Positions 32,967 through 45,267 of a stretch of DNA of 64,000 nucleotides are shown in pieces. Under the pieces are notes generated by a model that was given only the letters and a program-made list of their open reading frames with translations, was not told where the DNA came from and searched no databases. The stretch is from Rutidosis leptorrhynchoides. Lineage: Eukaryota > Streptophyta > Magnoliopsida > Asterales > Asteraceae. The DNA lies in assembly GCF_046630445.1 (NCBI RefSeq), contig NC_092343.1, positions 141,291,501-141,355,500 of the forward strand, given 5' to 3'. Every line of letters starts with the position of its first letter. Positions within the stretch are counted from its first letter, which is position 1. Position numbers and translations under genes: made by a program.

Positions 32967-35900
32967 GCCGCGGAAGAGTTTTCAATATTAATGCGGCAGA
33001 GGCACAGGAAGACCCGGAGCTTGTTACGGGTACGTTTCTTATTGACAATAAATCTGCTTACGTTTTATTTGATTCGGGTGCGGATAGAAGCTATATGAGT
33101 AGAGATTTTTGTGCTAAATTAAGTTGTCCATTGACGTCGTTGAATAGTAAATTTTAACTCGAATTAGCAAATGGTAAATTAATTTCAGCAGGTAATATAT
33201 GCCGGAATTGAGAAATTAAACTGGGTAGCAAAATATTTAAGATTGATTTGATACCAGTAGAGTTAGGGAGTTTTGATGTAATAGTTGGCATGGACTGGCT
33301 GAAGAAGATAAAAGCAGAGATCGTATGTTACAAAAATGTAATTCGCATTGTACGAGAAGAAGGAGAACCCTTAATGGTGTACGAAGAAAAGGGCAACACG
33401 AAGCTACATCTTATTAGTAATTTGAAGGCACAAAAACTAATAAGAAAAGGTTGCTATGCTGTTCTAGCACACGTCGAGAAAGTACAAACTGAAGAAAAGA
33501 GCATCTATGATGTTCCCGTCGCAAAAGAATTTCCCGATGTATTTTCAAAAGAATTACCGGGACTACCTCCACATCGATCTGTTGAATTTCAAATAGATCT
33601 TGTACCAGGAGCTGCACCAATAGCTCGTGCTCCTTACAGACTCGCACCCAGCGAGATAAAAGAACTGCAAAGCCAACTGCAAGAACTATTAGAACGTGAT
33701 TTCATTCGACCAAGCACATCACCATGGGGAGCTCCTGTTTTGTTTGTCAAGAAGAAGGATGGTACATTTAGGTTGTGTATTGACTACAGAGAGTTGAACA
33801 AACTTACCATAAAAAACCGTTATCCACTGCCGAGAATTGACGACTTATTTGATCAACTACAAGGCTCGTCGGTTTATTTGAAGATCGATTTACGTTCTGG
33901 ATATCATCAAATGCGAGTAAAGGAGGATGATATTTCAAAAACTGCTTTTAGGACGCGTTATGGTCATTACGAGTTTATGGTTATGCCGTTTGGATTGACT
34001 AACGCACCAGCTGTGTTCATGGACCTTATGAACCGAGTGTGTGGGCCATATCTTGACAAGTTTGTCATTATTTTCATCGATGACATACTTATTTACTCAA
34101 AGAATGATCAAGAGCACGAAGAACATTTGAGAAAAGTGCTAGAAGTATTGAGGAAAGAAAAACTGTACGCTAAGTTTTCAAAGTGTGCATTTTGGTTGGA
34201 AGAAGTTCAATTCCTCGGTCGCATAGTGAACAAAGAAGGTATCCAGGTGGACCCTGCAAAGATCGAAACCGTTGAAAAGTGGGAAACTCCAAAAAAAACT
34301 CCGAAGCATATACGTCAATTTTTAGGATTGGCTGGTTACTACAGAAGATTCATCCAAGATTTCTCCAAAATAGCAAAACACTTAACTGCATTAACGCATA
34401 ACGGGAAGAAATTTGAATGGAAGGATGAACAAGAGAAGGCGTTTCAGTTATTGAAGAAAAAGCTAACTACGGCACCTATATTGTCATTGCCTGAAGAGAA
34501 TGATGATTTTGTGATTTATTGTGACGCATCAAAGCAAGGTCTCGGTTGTGTATTAATGCAACGAACGAAGGTGATTGCTTATGCGTCTAGACAATTGAAG
34601 ATTCACGAGCAAAATTATATGACGCATGATTTGGAATTAGGCGCAGTTGTTTTTGCATTAAAGACTTGGAGGCACTACTTATGGGGGTCAAAAGTATTAT
34701 ATATACCGACCACAAAAGTCTTCAACACATATTTAATCAGAAACAACTGAATATGAGGCAGCGTAGGTGGATTGAATTGTTGAATGATTATGACTTTGAG
34801 ATTCGTTACCATCCGGGGAAGGCAAATGTGGTAGCCGACGCCTTGAGCAGAGAGGATAGAGAATCCATTCGAGTAAAATCTATGAATATAATGATTCACA
34901 CTGACCTTACTACTCAAATAAAGGAGGCACAACATGGAGTTTTAAAAGAGGGAAATTTAAAGGATGAAATACCCAAAGGATCGGAGAAGCATCTTAATAT
35001 TCGGGAAGACGGAACCCGGTATAGGGCTGAAAGAATTTGGGTACCAAAATTTGGATATATGAGAGAAATGGTACTTAGAGAAGCTCATAAAACCAGATAC
35101 TCAATACATCCTGGAATGGGGAAGATGTACAAGGATCTTAAGAAACATTTTTGGTGGCCAGGTATGAAAGCCGATATTGCTAAATATGTAGGAGAATGTT
35201 TGACGCGTTCTAAGGTCAAAACTGAACATCAGAAACCATCAGGTCTACTACAACAACCTGAAATCCCGGAATGGAAATGGGAAAACATTACCATGGATTT
35301 CATTACTAAATTGCCAAGAACTGCAAGTGGTTATGATAGTATTCGGGTAATAGTTGATCGACTCACCAAGTCAGCACACTTCCTGCCAATGAGAGAAGAT
35401 GACAAAATGGAGAAGTTGGCGCGATTGTATTTGAAGGAGGTTGTCTCCAGACATGGAATACCCGTCTCTATTATCTCTGATAGGGATGGTAGATTTGTTT
35501 CAAGGTTCTGGCAGACGTTGCAACAAGCATTGGGGACTCGTCTAGACATGAGTACTGCCTATCATCCAAAAACTGATGGGCAGAGTGAAAGGACGATACA
35601 AATGCTTGAAGACATTCAACGAGCATGTGTTATTGATTTCGAAAATAGTTGGGATCGACACCTACCGTTAGCAGAATTTTCCTACAACAACAGTTATCAT
35701 TCTAGTATTGAGATGACGCCGTTTGAGGCACTTTATGGTAGAAAGTGCAGGTCTTCGATTTGTTGGAATGAAGTGGGGGATAGATAGATTACGGGTCCGG
35801 AGATAATAAAAGAAACTACCGAGAAAATCATCCAAATTCAACAACGATTGAAAACCGCCTAGAGTCGTAAAAAGAGCTACGCGGACAGTAAAAGAAAAGA

Positions 35901-36310
35901 TATAGAGTTTGAAATTGGAGAAATGGTCATGCTTAAGGTTTCACCTTGGAAAGGCGTTGTTCGATTTGGTAAACGGGGGAAACTAAATCCAAGGTACATT
36001 GGACCATTCAAGATTATAGATCGTGTAAGACCAGTAGCTTACCAACTGGAGCTACCTCAACAACTCGCAGCTCTACATAACACTTTCCACGTCTCGAATT
36101 TGAAGAAATGTTTTGCTAAAGAAGATCTCACTATTCCGTTGGACGAAATCCAAATCAATGAAAAACTTCAATTCATTGAAGAACCCGTCGAAATAATGGA
36201 TCGTGAGGTTAAGAGACTTAAACAAAACAAGATACCGATTGTTAAGGTTTGATGGAATGCTCGTAGAGGACCCGAGTTCACCTGGGAGCGTGAAGATCAG
36301 ATGAAGAAGA
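32967..36310 (+). pseudogene. pol of element A: protease, RT, RNase H, integrase, chromodomain-like tail
   Basis: Protease LFDSGADRSYM (about 33067) and VGMDWL (about 33282); reverse transcriptase LFVKKKDG (about 33740), [10 protein letters not shown] (about 33990) and FIDD (34073-34084); RNase H YCDASKQG (about 34520) and TDHKSLQ (about 34710); integrase MDFITKL (about 35297), ISDRDGRF (about 35475) and TDGQSER (about 35572); and the C-terminal GPEFTWERED (about 36270). A one-base deletion relative to B near 34680 shifts the frame inside RNase H. Stops are at about 33157, 33210, 35785, 35861 and 36250; those at 33210 and 36250 are CGA-to-TGA changes. The Cys of the integrase finger is also changed (ECLTRSK for ECLTCSK in B). 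Confidence 0.9.
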
Positions 36311-36341
36311 AATACCCGCATCTATTTCCAGAAGACACACC

Positions 36342-39300
36342 TGTAGTGACCCGAACTTTTCCATGTTTATACATATTAAATGAAATTGATATTTACATGA
36401 TTAAGTGTTTCCAACATGTTAAGCAATCAAACTTGTTAAGACTTGATTAATTGGAATACGTTTCATATAGACAAATGACCACCCAAGTTGACCGGTGATT
36501 CACGAACGTTAAAACTTGTAAAAACTATATGATGACATATATATGATTATGTATATAGTTAACATGATATTATTATAAGTAAGTATCTCATTAGGTATTT
36601 TAACAATGAGTTATGTACATAAAATTGTGTTTATTGAATTAAGAAACTCGAAACGATATATATAACGATTATCGTTATAACAACGTCTTACTAATTACAT
36701 ATGAATCATATTAAGATATTGTTACACTATGTTTAATCATGATAAATGATAAGTAAACATGTCATTAAGTGTATTAGCAATGAACTACATATGTAAAAAC
36801 AAGACTACTAACTTAATGATTTTGAAACGAGACATATATGTAACGATTATCGTTGTAACAACATTTAACCGTATATATATCATACTAAGATATATTAATA
36901 TATCATAATATCATGATAATGTAATAATTTAACATATTTTTAGATATAATAAACAATGGGTTAACAACATTTAACAAGATCGTTAACCTAAAGGTTTTAA
37001 AACAACATTTACATGTAACGACTAACGATGACTTAACGACTCAGTTAAAATGTATATACATGTAGTGTTTTAATATGTATTCATACACTTTTGAAAGACT
37101 TTAAGACACTTATCAAAATACTTCTACTTAATAAAAATGCTTACAATTACATCCTCGTTCTGTTTCATCAACAATTCTACTCGTATGCACCCGTATTCGT
37201 ACTCGTACAATACACAGCTTTTAGATGCATGTACTATTGGCATATACACTCCAATGATCAGCTCTTAGCAGCCCATGTGAGTCACCTAACACATGTGGGA
37301 ACCATCATTTGGCAACTAGCATGAAATATCTCATAAAATTACAAAAATATTAGTAATCATTCATGACTTATTTAAATGAAAACAAAATTACATATCCTTT
37401 ATATCTAATCCATATACCAACGACCAAAAACACCTACAAACACTTTCATTCTTCAATTTTCTTCATCTAATTGATCTCTCTCAAGTTTCATCTTCAAGTT
37501 CTAAGTGTTCTTCATAAATTCCATAAGTATAGTTTCATAAAAATCAAGAATACTTCCAAGTTTGCAAGTCTACTTCCAAGCTTTCTAATCCATTACAAGT
37601 AATCATCTAAGATCAAGGAACCTTTGTTATTTACAGTAGGTTATCTTTCTAATTCAGGGTAATATTCATATTCAAACTTTGATTCAATTTCTACAACTAT
37701 AACAATCTTATTTCGAGTGAAAATCTTACTTGAACTGTTTTCGTGTCATGATTCTGCTTCAAGAACTTTCAAGCCATCCAAGGATCATTTGAAGCTAGAT
37801 CCATTTTTTTCATTTCCAGTAGCTTTATACAGAAAACTTGAGGTAGTAATGATGTTCATAACATCATTCGATTCATACATATAAAGCTATCTTATTCGAA
37901 GGTTTAAACTTGTAATCACTAGAACATAGTTTAGTTAATTCTAAACTTGTTCGCAAACAAAAGTTAATCCTTCTAAATTGACTTTTAAAATCAACTAAAC
38001 ACATGTTCTATATCTATATGATATGCTAACTTAATGATTTAAAATCAGAAAACAAGAAAAACACCGTAAAATCGGATATACGCCGTCGTAGTAACACCGC
38101 GGGCTGTTTTGGGTTTGATAATTAAAAACTATGATAAACTTTGATTTAAAAGTTGTTCTTCTGGGAAAATGATTTTTCTTATGAATACGAAACTATATCC
38201 AAAAATTATGGTTAAACTCAAAGTGAAAGTATGTTTTTCAAAATGGTCATCAAGATGTCGTTTTTTCGAAGGAAATGACTACCTCTTTAGTAATTGACAT
38301 GTAACTTAAATTTTTGACTATAAATCTATACTTTTTCTGTTTAGATTCTTAAATTAGAGTTCAATATGAAACCATAGAAATTTGATTCACTCAAAATGGA
38401 TTTAAAATGAAGAAGTTATGGGTAAAAGAAGATTGGATATTTTTGATATTTTTAGCTACGGGAAATGTTTAACAAATCTATACAAATCATATTCTAGCTA
38501 ACTTATATTGTATTATACATGTATTCTAATATATTATGTAATCTTGGGATACCATAGACACGTATGCAAATGTTTTGACATATCATATCGACCCATGTAT
38601 ATATATTATTTGGAACAACCATAGACACTCTATATGCAGTAATGTTGGAGTTAGCTATACATGGTTTAGGTTGATTCCAAAAATATATATACTTTGAGTT
38701 GTGATCTAGCCTGAGACGTGTATACACTGTGTCGTGGATTGATTCAAGATTATATATATCGATTTGTTTCTGTACATCTAACTGTGGACAACTAGTTGTA
38801 TGTTACTAACGAGGACAGCTGACTTAATAAATTTAAAATAGTAAAATGTATTAAAAAATGTTGTAAATATATTTTGAACATACTTTGATATATATGTACA
38901 TATTTGTTATAGGTTCGTGAATCGATCCGTGTCCAAGTCTTATTTCCGAGGAAGGAAATATCTGTGAAAGTGAGTTATAGTCCCACTTTTAAAATCTAAT
39001 ATTTTTGGGATGAGAATACATGCAGGTTTTATAAATGATTTACAAAATAGACACAAGTACGTGAAACTACATTCTATGGTTGAATTATCAAAATCAAATA
39101 TGCCCCTTTTTATTAAGTCTGGTAATCTAAGAATTAGGGAACAGACACCCTAATTGACGCGAATCCTAAAGATAGATCTATTGGGCCTAACAAACCCCAT
39201 CCAAAGTACTGGATGCTTTAGTACTTCGAAATTTATATCATATGCGAAGGGTGTCCCGGAATGATGGGGATATTCTTATATATGCATCTTGTTAATGTCG

Positions 39301-39802
39301 GTTACCAGGTGTTCACCATATGAATGATTTTTATCTCTATGTATGGGATGTGTATTGAAATATGAAATCTTGTGGTCTATTGTTACGATTTGATATATAT
39401 AGGTTAAACCTATAACTCACCAACATTTTTGTTGACGTTTAAAGCATGTTTATTCTCAGGTGAATACTAAGAGCTTCCGCCGTTGCATACTAAAATAAGG
39501 ACAAGATTTGGAGTCCATGTTTGTATGATATTGTGTAAAAACTACATTCAAGAAACATATGTCGATGTAATATATTTCTATTGTAAACCATTATGTAATG
39601 GTCGTGTGTAATCAGTATATTTTAGATTATCATTATTTGATAATCTACGTAATGCTTTTGAAACCTTTATTGATAAAATAAAGGTTATGGTTGTTTTAAA
39701 AATGAATGCAGTCTTTGAAAAACGTCTCATATAGAGGTCAAAACCTCGCAACGAAATCAATTAATATGGAACGTTTATAATCAATATGAACGGGACATTT
39801 CA
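36342..39802 (+). mobile_element. 3' LTR of element A
   Basis: 3461 bp, from TGTAGTGACCC to GGGACATTTCA, followed directly by the TAATA duplication. It carries the same landmarks as the 5' LTR: the short frame at 37091-37324 and the hairpin at 39421-39434. The usual polypurine tract in front of it is missing; coding DNA (CCAGAAGACACACC) runs straight into the LTR. Confidence 0.92.
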
Positions 39803-39885
39803 TAATAAAGGGTTGGGAATGTTGATGATAATTATTAGTGAGGGTTGGTGAGTTATAATGAAATTAGTCATTGGCCAATTTTAGG

Positions 39886-40157
39886 CCAAGTTGCAAAAAT
39901 CGGAAAAATCGGTCGAATTCTCGCCGAGAAATCGTTTTGGAGTTGCTGCCGAGTTCTCGTTTTGGAATCGGCCAAATAATCTGTCAACGACCGGTTTAAT
40001 CGGTCAACCGATAAATTGAGTTTCTCGGCCAAAAAATCAGTCAAATCTCGGTCAAATCGGTCAAATCGGTCAAATCTCGGGTACAATAAAAATTATCCCA
40101 AAAGTCAACGAAAGTCAACCGCCGAGAACTCCCCGAGTTCCGATTTCTCCAACCTTG
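39886..40157. mobile_element. hAT-type MITE, copy 2 (272 bp)
   Basis: Ends CCAAGTTGCAAAAATCGG and CCGATTTCTCCAACCTTG are imperfect inverted repeats of the same type as in copy 1. It is flanked by ATTTTAGG (39878-39885) and ATTTTAGC (40158-40165), a 7-of-8 duplication. The interior is rich in TCGGTCAAATC and CCGAG repeats and non-coding. It lies 78 bases from the TSD of element A. Confidence 0.7.
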
Positions 40158-40165
40158 ATTTTAGC

Positions 40166-41230
40166 CTTTTAGGTAATGAAATGAGTCATTATTGCTTATA
40201 TAGTCATCCTGATTTGTTCAAAATTGCTAGTTTCGTCGCTATGGTTTTTATTCTACTAGGATAATCCATGTGGTTTGCAAATTTTGCTTATATTGTCATT
40301 TGCACTGACAGTCGTTGATTATTGATTTAAAATTATATAATGTAATATGCACATGAGGGTATTTTAGTCAATTATATTTCCTCTTCTTCTCTAACACATT
40401 ATTTTCACCTGGTTTATTACCTATCCTCACGTTGAAGTTAAGCCCACTTTTCAAGAATTGTCAACTTTTTGGATCTCCTGTGACAGAATCATGATTCGTT
40501 AATTGGTACTTTGAAAAATAGATTAGTTGATGGTTTTATATTACGTATCTATTTTGACAGTGAATTACATTCTTTTATTAATAAAGAAACGGCGATGACG
40601 GTTTAATTTTAGTTTGAATTTGATCTGAAAGTAGAATGAAAAAGTTGATGGAGAAGATGGAAAGGAAATGAGAATTGATCGAAATGACTAAAATATCCTC
40701 AATATTCATTTTAATACTCCGTCCCATATTAATAGTTCACGGACAAAAAACACACAGTTAAAAAAAGTGATTGTACTTTATTTTACTTTATAGTTCTCCC
40801 TTTTACTTTTTACCTATCTTTTTGTTTTATATGTAAAAGTCAAGGGCATAAAAAAATCTACCTTATTATTTTTATTTGTTATCTATTCATAAAAATAGAT
40901 TATTAATTTGAGACGGTAAAAAAAAGAATAATGGCTATGAAGATTTGATTTTTTAACAACTACTTCTTATGGTCTTAGTTTGAGAGAATATAATATAACA
41001 CAAGGACCTTCTTAATAAAAAGTCCACAAGGACCAAATCAGTAATTTTGGATAAATTACAAGGACTATGTTCATAATTTTGTGATAGAAAGTAGGAGTAT
41101 TCATTAGTTGTTGACTTGGGTCGTTGATCTTTGTAAAGTGAATCTGGATCTGGATCTGGATCTGATACAAAACCATATGCGAGTTGCAGCCCATTTCACA
41201 AATCACTCATAACATTCTAATTTCACTAAA
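40166..41230. other. Upstream region of the TNL gene
   Basis: AT-rich DNA with no reading frame of interest. It contains a partial Stowaway-like MITE (40717-40916) and a short GGATCT hexamer repeat (about 41143-41167) just before the gene. I cannot place a TATA box or transcription start with confidence. Confidence 0.5.
40717..40916. mobile_element. Stowaway-like MITE, decayed
   Basis: Starts CTCCGTCCCATATTAATAG directly after TA, which matches the usual Stowaway end (CTCCCTCCGTCCC) with four bases lost. The other end shows only TTTGAGACGG and lacks the last bases of the repeat. The interior is AT-rich. It lies about 300 bp upstream of the TNL start. Confidence 0.5.
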
Positions 41231-43923
41231 ATGGTTATTCGTACAGATGTTTTAGAACAATCTTCATCAACTAATAATCACGATGAAAAGTATGACGTAT
41301 TTTTGAGCTTTCGAGGTGTTGATACTCGTCTTGGCTTTACCAGTCACCTCCACCAAGCCCTTGAGTGTGATAATCTCAAAACCTTTTTGGACAAAGAAGA
41401 TATTCCTACTGGGCATTTTTTGAAACCGAAATTGGAGAATGCAATCAAATCATCATCAGCTTCTGTGATTGTGTTGTCTAAGAATTATGCCTCTTCGACA
41501 TGGTGCCTTGATGAACTTGTATTGATTCTTGACCGCCATAAGAATTTTAAACAAATTGTTATCCCCATTTTCTATCATGTCGAACCCACCGATGTCAGGA
41601 AGCAAAAAAATAGCTTTGGAGATGCAATGGCAAAGCATAAAAAGACTATGAAGAAAGAAACAAATGTATTTAAAAAAAATGCAATGGGCTGAGAAGATTA
41701 AAAAATGGAAGGAAGCACTTACACAAGTTTCTAATTTAACTGGCTTGGATGTAAAGGGCAGGTAAACTTCTTTCTTTCCATTCTTTTAAATAATGTTGAT
41801 GGGGTTGACATTTTGGATTGTTGTTGATTGAAGGTTGTTGATCGGTTTGGGTTAGGTTTTAATTTTCTTCGGTCAGTTATGTTGGTATGGTTGTTATTCT
41901 TGGTTTAGTAACAAATTTATGTTTTTTTCTAAAAAAACAAAAATGTAATCGAAGTTTCTTTATGTAAAATCAATTTTCAGGCCCGAGACGGACTTTATCA
42001 AAGAAATTGTTAAGGATACTTCAAAAAGAATACGTGTATCCGTAAGGACTAGTCTACCACTACTTATTGGAAAGGATGATGCTATATATTTCATCACGTC
42101 ATGGTTGAAAGATGGATCTTTGCATACTGTCGATATTCTTAGTATTTATGGTATGGGTGGGATTGGAAAGTCAACCTTAGCCAAATATATTTATGACTCA
42201 TATTGTCGCGAGTTCGATACAAGCAGCATCGTTGAAGATTTTTGTAGGAAGTGTGTTGGAAATATTAATGGATTGTTTGATTTAAAAAATCAACTTTGTA
42301 ATGATATTTCAAAAGCAAGTTCAATTCAAGTTCATGATGTTTCTGTAGCCTCTAATAAAGTGTTAATAGTTCTTGACGATATTGATAGTATAGACCAGTT
42401 AGACGCTTTACTGGGAAACAAAACATTTCATGAAGGAAGCAAAATCATTATAACGACGAGGGACATGTCGTTGACAGAGAAGAGTGTAATATGCAAAACG
42501 AAAGATGTACCCACTTGAACACTTATCTGACGAAGCATCACTAGAGCTTTTATGTCATCATGCATTCAACTGTGAAGAACTTAAAGATGGCTATAATGAG
42601 GTTTCAGAGGAGATTTTGAAGTATTGCGAAGGACATCCATTGGCTCTTAAAGTTCTGGGCAGTAATCTATATAATCGAGATCTTTCTTATTGGGAAGGCT
42701 GCATAAAAGAACTAAAAAAAGGAGCCGAGGGACCCGTTTCCTGTGTAAATAATATCTTGAAAATGAGCTTCGAATCTTTGGAGTCCAAAAACGACAAGGA
42801 ATTGTTTAAGTATATTGCATGCTTTTATGTTGGGTTGGATAGAGGTTATGCAGAAATCGTACTACAGGCATGTGATATAAACACCAGCACTGGGATCGAA
42901 AATCTCACTGACAGATGCCTTCTTCGTATTGGAAGGAATGACTGCTTAATGATGCATTCATTAATTCAAGAGATGGGAAGAAGTGCTGCAGATTTCGAAT
43001 CTGAGAATCCAGGGGAGCGTAGTCTATTATGGCGTACTCATGACTCAATCGAAGTGTTGAAAAAAAGACAGTATGTGAACAAACTATGTTGTCAATTAGT
43101 AACAATCCTTCTATTTTTATTTATATATTATTTTGTTATAATTCCTAATTTTTGCTGCATTTTTTTTTCTTACTAGGGTACTAGAAATATTAAAGCTCTC
43201 GGCATTCACCTGCATGGATCATTACTTGAGCTGGAAACAGATGCATTTAGTAACATGGATAATCTGAAGATACTAGAACTAAGTGATGTTCTCATCAAAG
43301 GCTCTTATGAGAAATTTCCAAAAGAATTAATAGATTTGTGCCTGTTTGGTTTCCCTTTAGAGTCTATGCCTTCTGAATTACAAATGAAGAAGCTAGTTGT
43401 TCTCTCATTGCATTATAGCAATATCAAATGTTTTGATGTCTCCTCTAATAACATGCTACCTCCTGGAACGAGGCAAAAGGTAGATTGATCGATCCACTTC
43501 AATTTTAATTGTTCTTAGATGTTGAGGAGTTGTTAACTGATAATTATACCATTTTTTATAGGTAAGTGACTCATACTTAAAAAATAACAGGTTGCTTGGA
43601 TGTTTGAAGATTCTTGATCTGAGCCACTCTTATCAGCTTCATACTCTTGGTGGTTTTTGTGAATTCCCTGCACTTGAGAAATTATTTCTTATAAAGTGCA
43701 AGAGTTTAGTTGAGGTTTGTGAAACAATTGAGCATTGTCATCAACTTGTCCAGATCGATCTCCGTGACTGCAACAAGTGTACAAAGCTTGTAACAAATAT
43801 CAACATCTTCAAAAACGTCAAAACACTATACCAGGATGGCTGTAACATGATTGACCTGAAGTTACAATGGCCATCTTCCTTTGCCACTGTTGAGCCAATA
43901 CCGAGGGCTTTCAGTTTCAGTGA

Positions 43924-44834
43924 CACTACAAGAAAAACGATTTTTCCGGATAGGGGTTTCCCGGACGACATAAGTCATCCGCAAAAAGCCACATACCGAC
44001 AAATTTTTTTGCTTTTTCTGCTTGCTTTTTCCTGAATGTTTGACCAACTTTTCCCGGACGACCGAATGTCGTCCGGAAAGATGAGCTCCAATTATTGTAC
44101 CGAAAAAAATTGGCTCCAAAAAGAAGAAAGTTTTCGCGGGCTTTTTCCCCGGACGATTTGTCGTTTGTAAAGCCTTTGGGGACGACTTGTCGTCTGGAAA
44201 ACCCTTTGGGGACGACAGTCGATTTTGCCTACTTATACTTCGTCCTCAACACATATTGAACACGTATCTAACACACATCCAATACTTAAACTGCTCTATC
44301 ACACTTCCAAACTCAAAATGGTGACCCTTTCGCCGATGATTGTCTCAATCGAAGTGTATTACGGAAGTGAATTCCGTAATGAAATGAAAGTTTACGATTA
44401 TACGTGTGGTTCAAAAGCTACGTTCAAAAACATTGACGTTCGCGACGTTGGTTTAGATGAAAGTATAATCTTATTTATGTAGTAGCAGGTTTGGATATTT
44501 GAAATGTGCCGTATCGAATACGGATGGAAACAGCAGAAACGAATAGGTCCCGAAACAGCAGGGGGCTTTCCGGACGATTAGTCGTCCGGGAAGGGTCGTC
44601 CGGTTTTTTTTTTCTTTTTCTGTTATTAATAAATAATTAATAATAAATAATTAGTATTATTTTAATATTATTTCTTTTGGGACGATATGTCGTCCCGAAG
44701 TGTCGTCCGGAAAAAGCGTCCACGAAGGCAGGCGTTGAAAGTCAATGTGGGCCACACCATCCGTCCGGGAAGAAAAAAATGCCGTCCGGAAAAACATTCC
44801 GGGACGAACCTTTCGGGACGACTAATTCCGCACA
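43924..44834 (+). mobile_element. CACTA-like transposon fragment inside TNL exon 4
   Basis: Begins CACTACAAGAAAAAC, the standard terminus of plant CACTA elements, directly after codons of the LRR. It is packed with subterminal CGGACGAC/GTCGTCCGG motifs in both orientations (near 43970, 44053, 44072, 44575, 44600, 44690 and 44705). A matching TTCTTGTAGTG end is not seen; the right boundary is placed where TNL homology (YGGEQMPNWI) resumes. The right end, part of the LRR exon, or both have therefore been lost. The strand given follows the visible terminus. Confidence 0.7.
44318..44482 (+). pseudogene. Short ORF inside the CACTA-like fragment
   Basis: 54 residues: MVTLSPMIVSIEVYYGSEFR, then NEMKVYDYT and ATFKNIDVRDVGLDE, ending in TAG. 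The layout (an N-terminal hydrophobic strand, then YDYT and a VGLDE segment) reminds me of the N-terminal portion of plant transposase-associated proteins, but I cannot name the family. It sits between blocks of subterminal repeats and may be a leftover of the parent element or a captured fragment. Confidence 0.3.
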
Positions 44835-45267
44835 GTTTATGGTGGGGAACAGATGCCAAATTGGATTACTGAGGTAACAAATGGGCCATCAATATCATTG
44901 ATCATCCCTTCATCTTCTAAACAACTCAGAGGATTGAATTGTTGCTGTGTGGAAATGCATCAATCTTCACGTTTGAAAGCATCCAACCAAATCAGACTAA
45001 ACTTGGATGTTTACAGTGAAGGACATGGAACCTGGTAACCATGTCACTATTACCACGTTGTACTTAAAAGAGGTGCTTGATGAACAGTTTACAAAGGAGT
45101 GTGGGGTGAGTTTTGTGTATGACGATGGCAACATTGATGAAGAAGATGATGTGTTGGGTTATTACAAATCATGGAATCATATAATTGGTGGTGATCTCTC
45201 CCCTTTTCAATTAACGGACCGGAGAGTACATTCTGTGCCGTTGGTTTTTTGGGCTATATTTACGTAA

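Larger units (their letters stand above)
12911..39802 (+). mobile_element. Complete Ty3/gypsy chromovirus-type element A, host to nested element B
   Basis: The element has two near-identical LTRs (12911-16370 and 36342-39802), a PBS, two accessory ORFs, gag and pol, and a perfect 5-bp duplication TAATA outside (12906-12910 and 39803-39807). Subtracting B leaves about 13.5 kb. Domain order PR-RT-RNase H-integrase followed by a chromodomain-like tail (GPEFTWERED) is that of Tekay/Del chromoviruses. It cannot encode its own proteins now: there are many nonsense codons and at least one frameshift in gag-pol, and the F-box ORF is split by B. The 3' polypurine tract present in B is absent here. Confidence 0.9.
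41231..45267 (+). pseudogene. TIR-NBS-LRR (TNL) disease-resistance gene, disrupted
   Basis: Intracellular immune receptor gene with four recognisable exons. Exon 1 (41231-41761) is the TIR domain: YDVFLSFRGVDTR, STWCLDELV and VIPIFYHVEPTDVR. Exon 2 (41981-43070) is NB-ARC: P-loop GMGGIGKST, kinase-2 VLIVLDDI, RNBS-B KIIITTRD, GLPL-type GHPLALKVLG, and an MHD motif changed to MHS. Exon 3 (43177-43479) and exon 4 (from 43562) are leucine-rich repeats. The end (44835-45267) is the post-LRR domain with KECGVSFVYDD and YYKSWNHIIGGDLS, common in Asteraceae TNLs. All introns have GT/AG ends. Lesions: an extra A in an A8 run at about 41672, a frameshift near 42500, a CACTA-like insertion with loss of LRR sequence at 43924-44834, and a frameshift near 45000. 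The homopolymer change could be a sequencing error; the others argue for a pseudogene. Confidence 0.88.

Noticed and set aside
44668-44877. Frames on both strands inside the CACTA-like fragment
   Set aside because: Produced by the inverted CGGACGAC repeats; no protein features.
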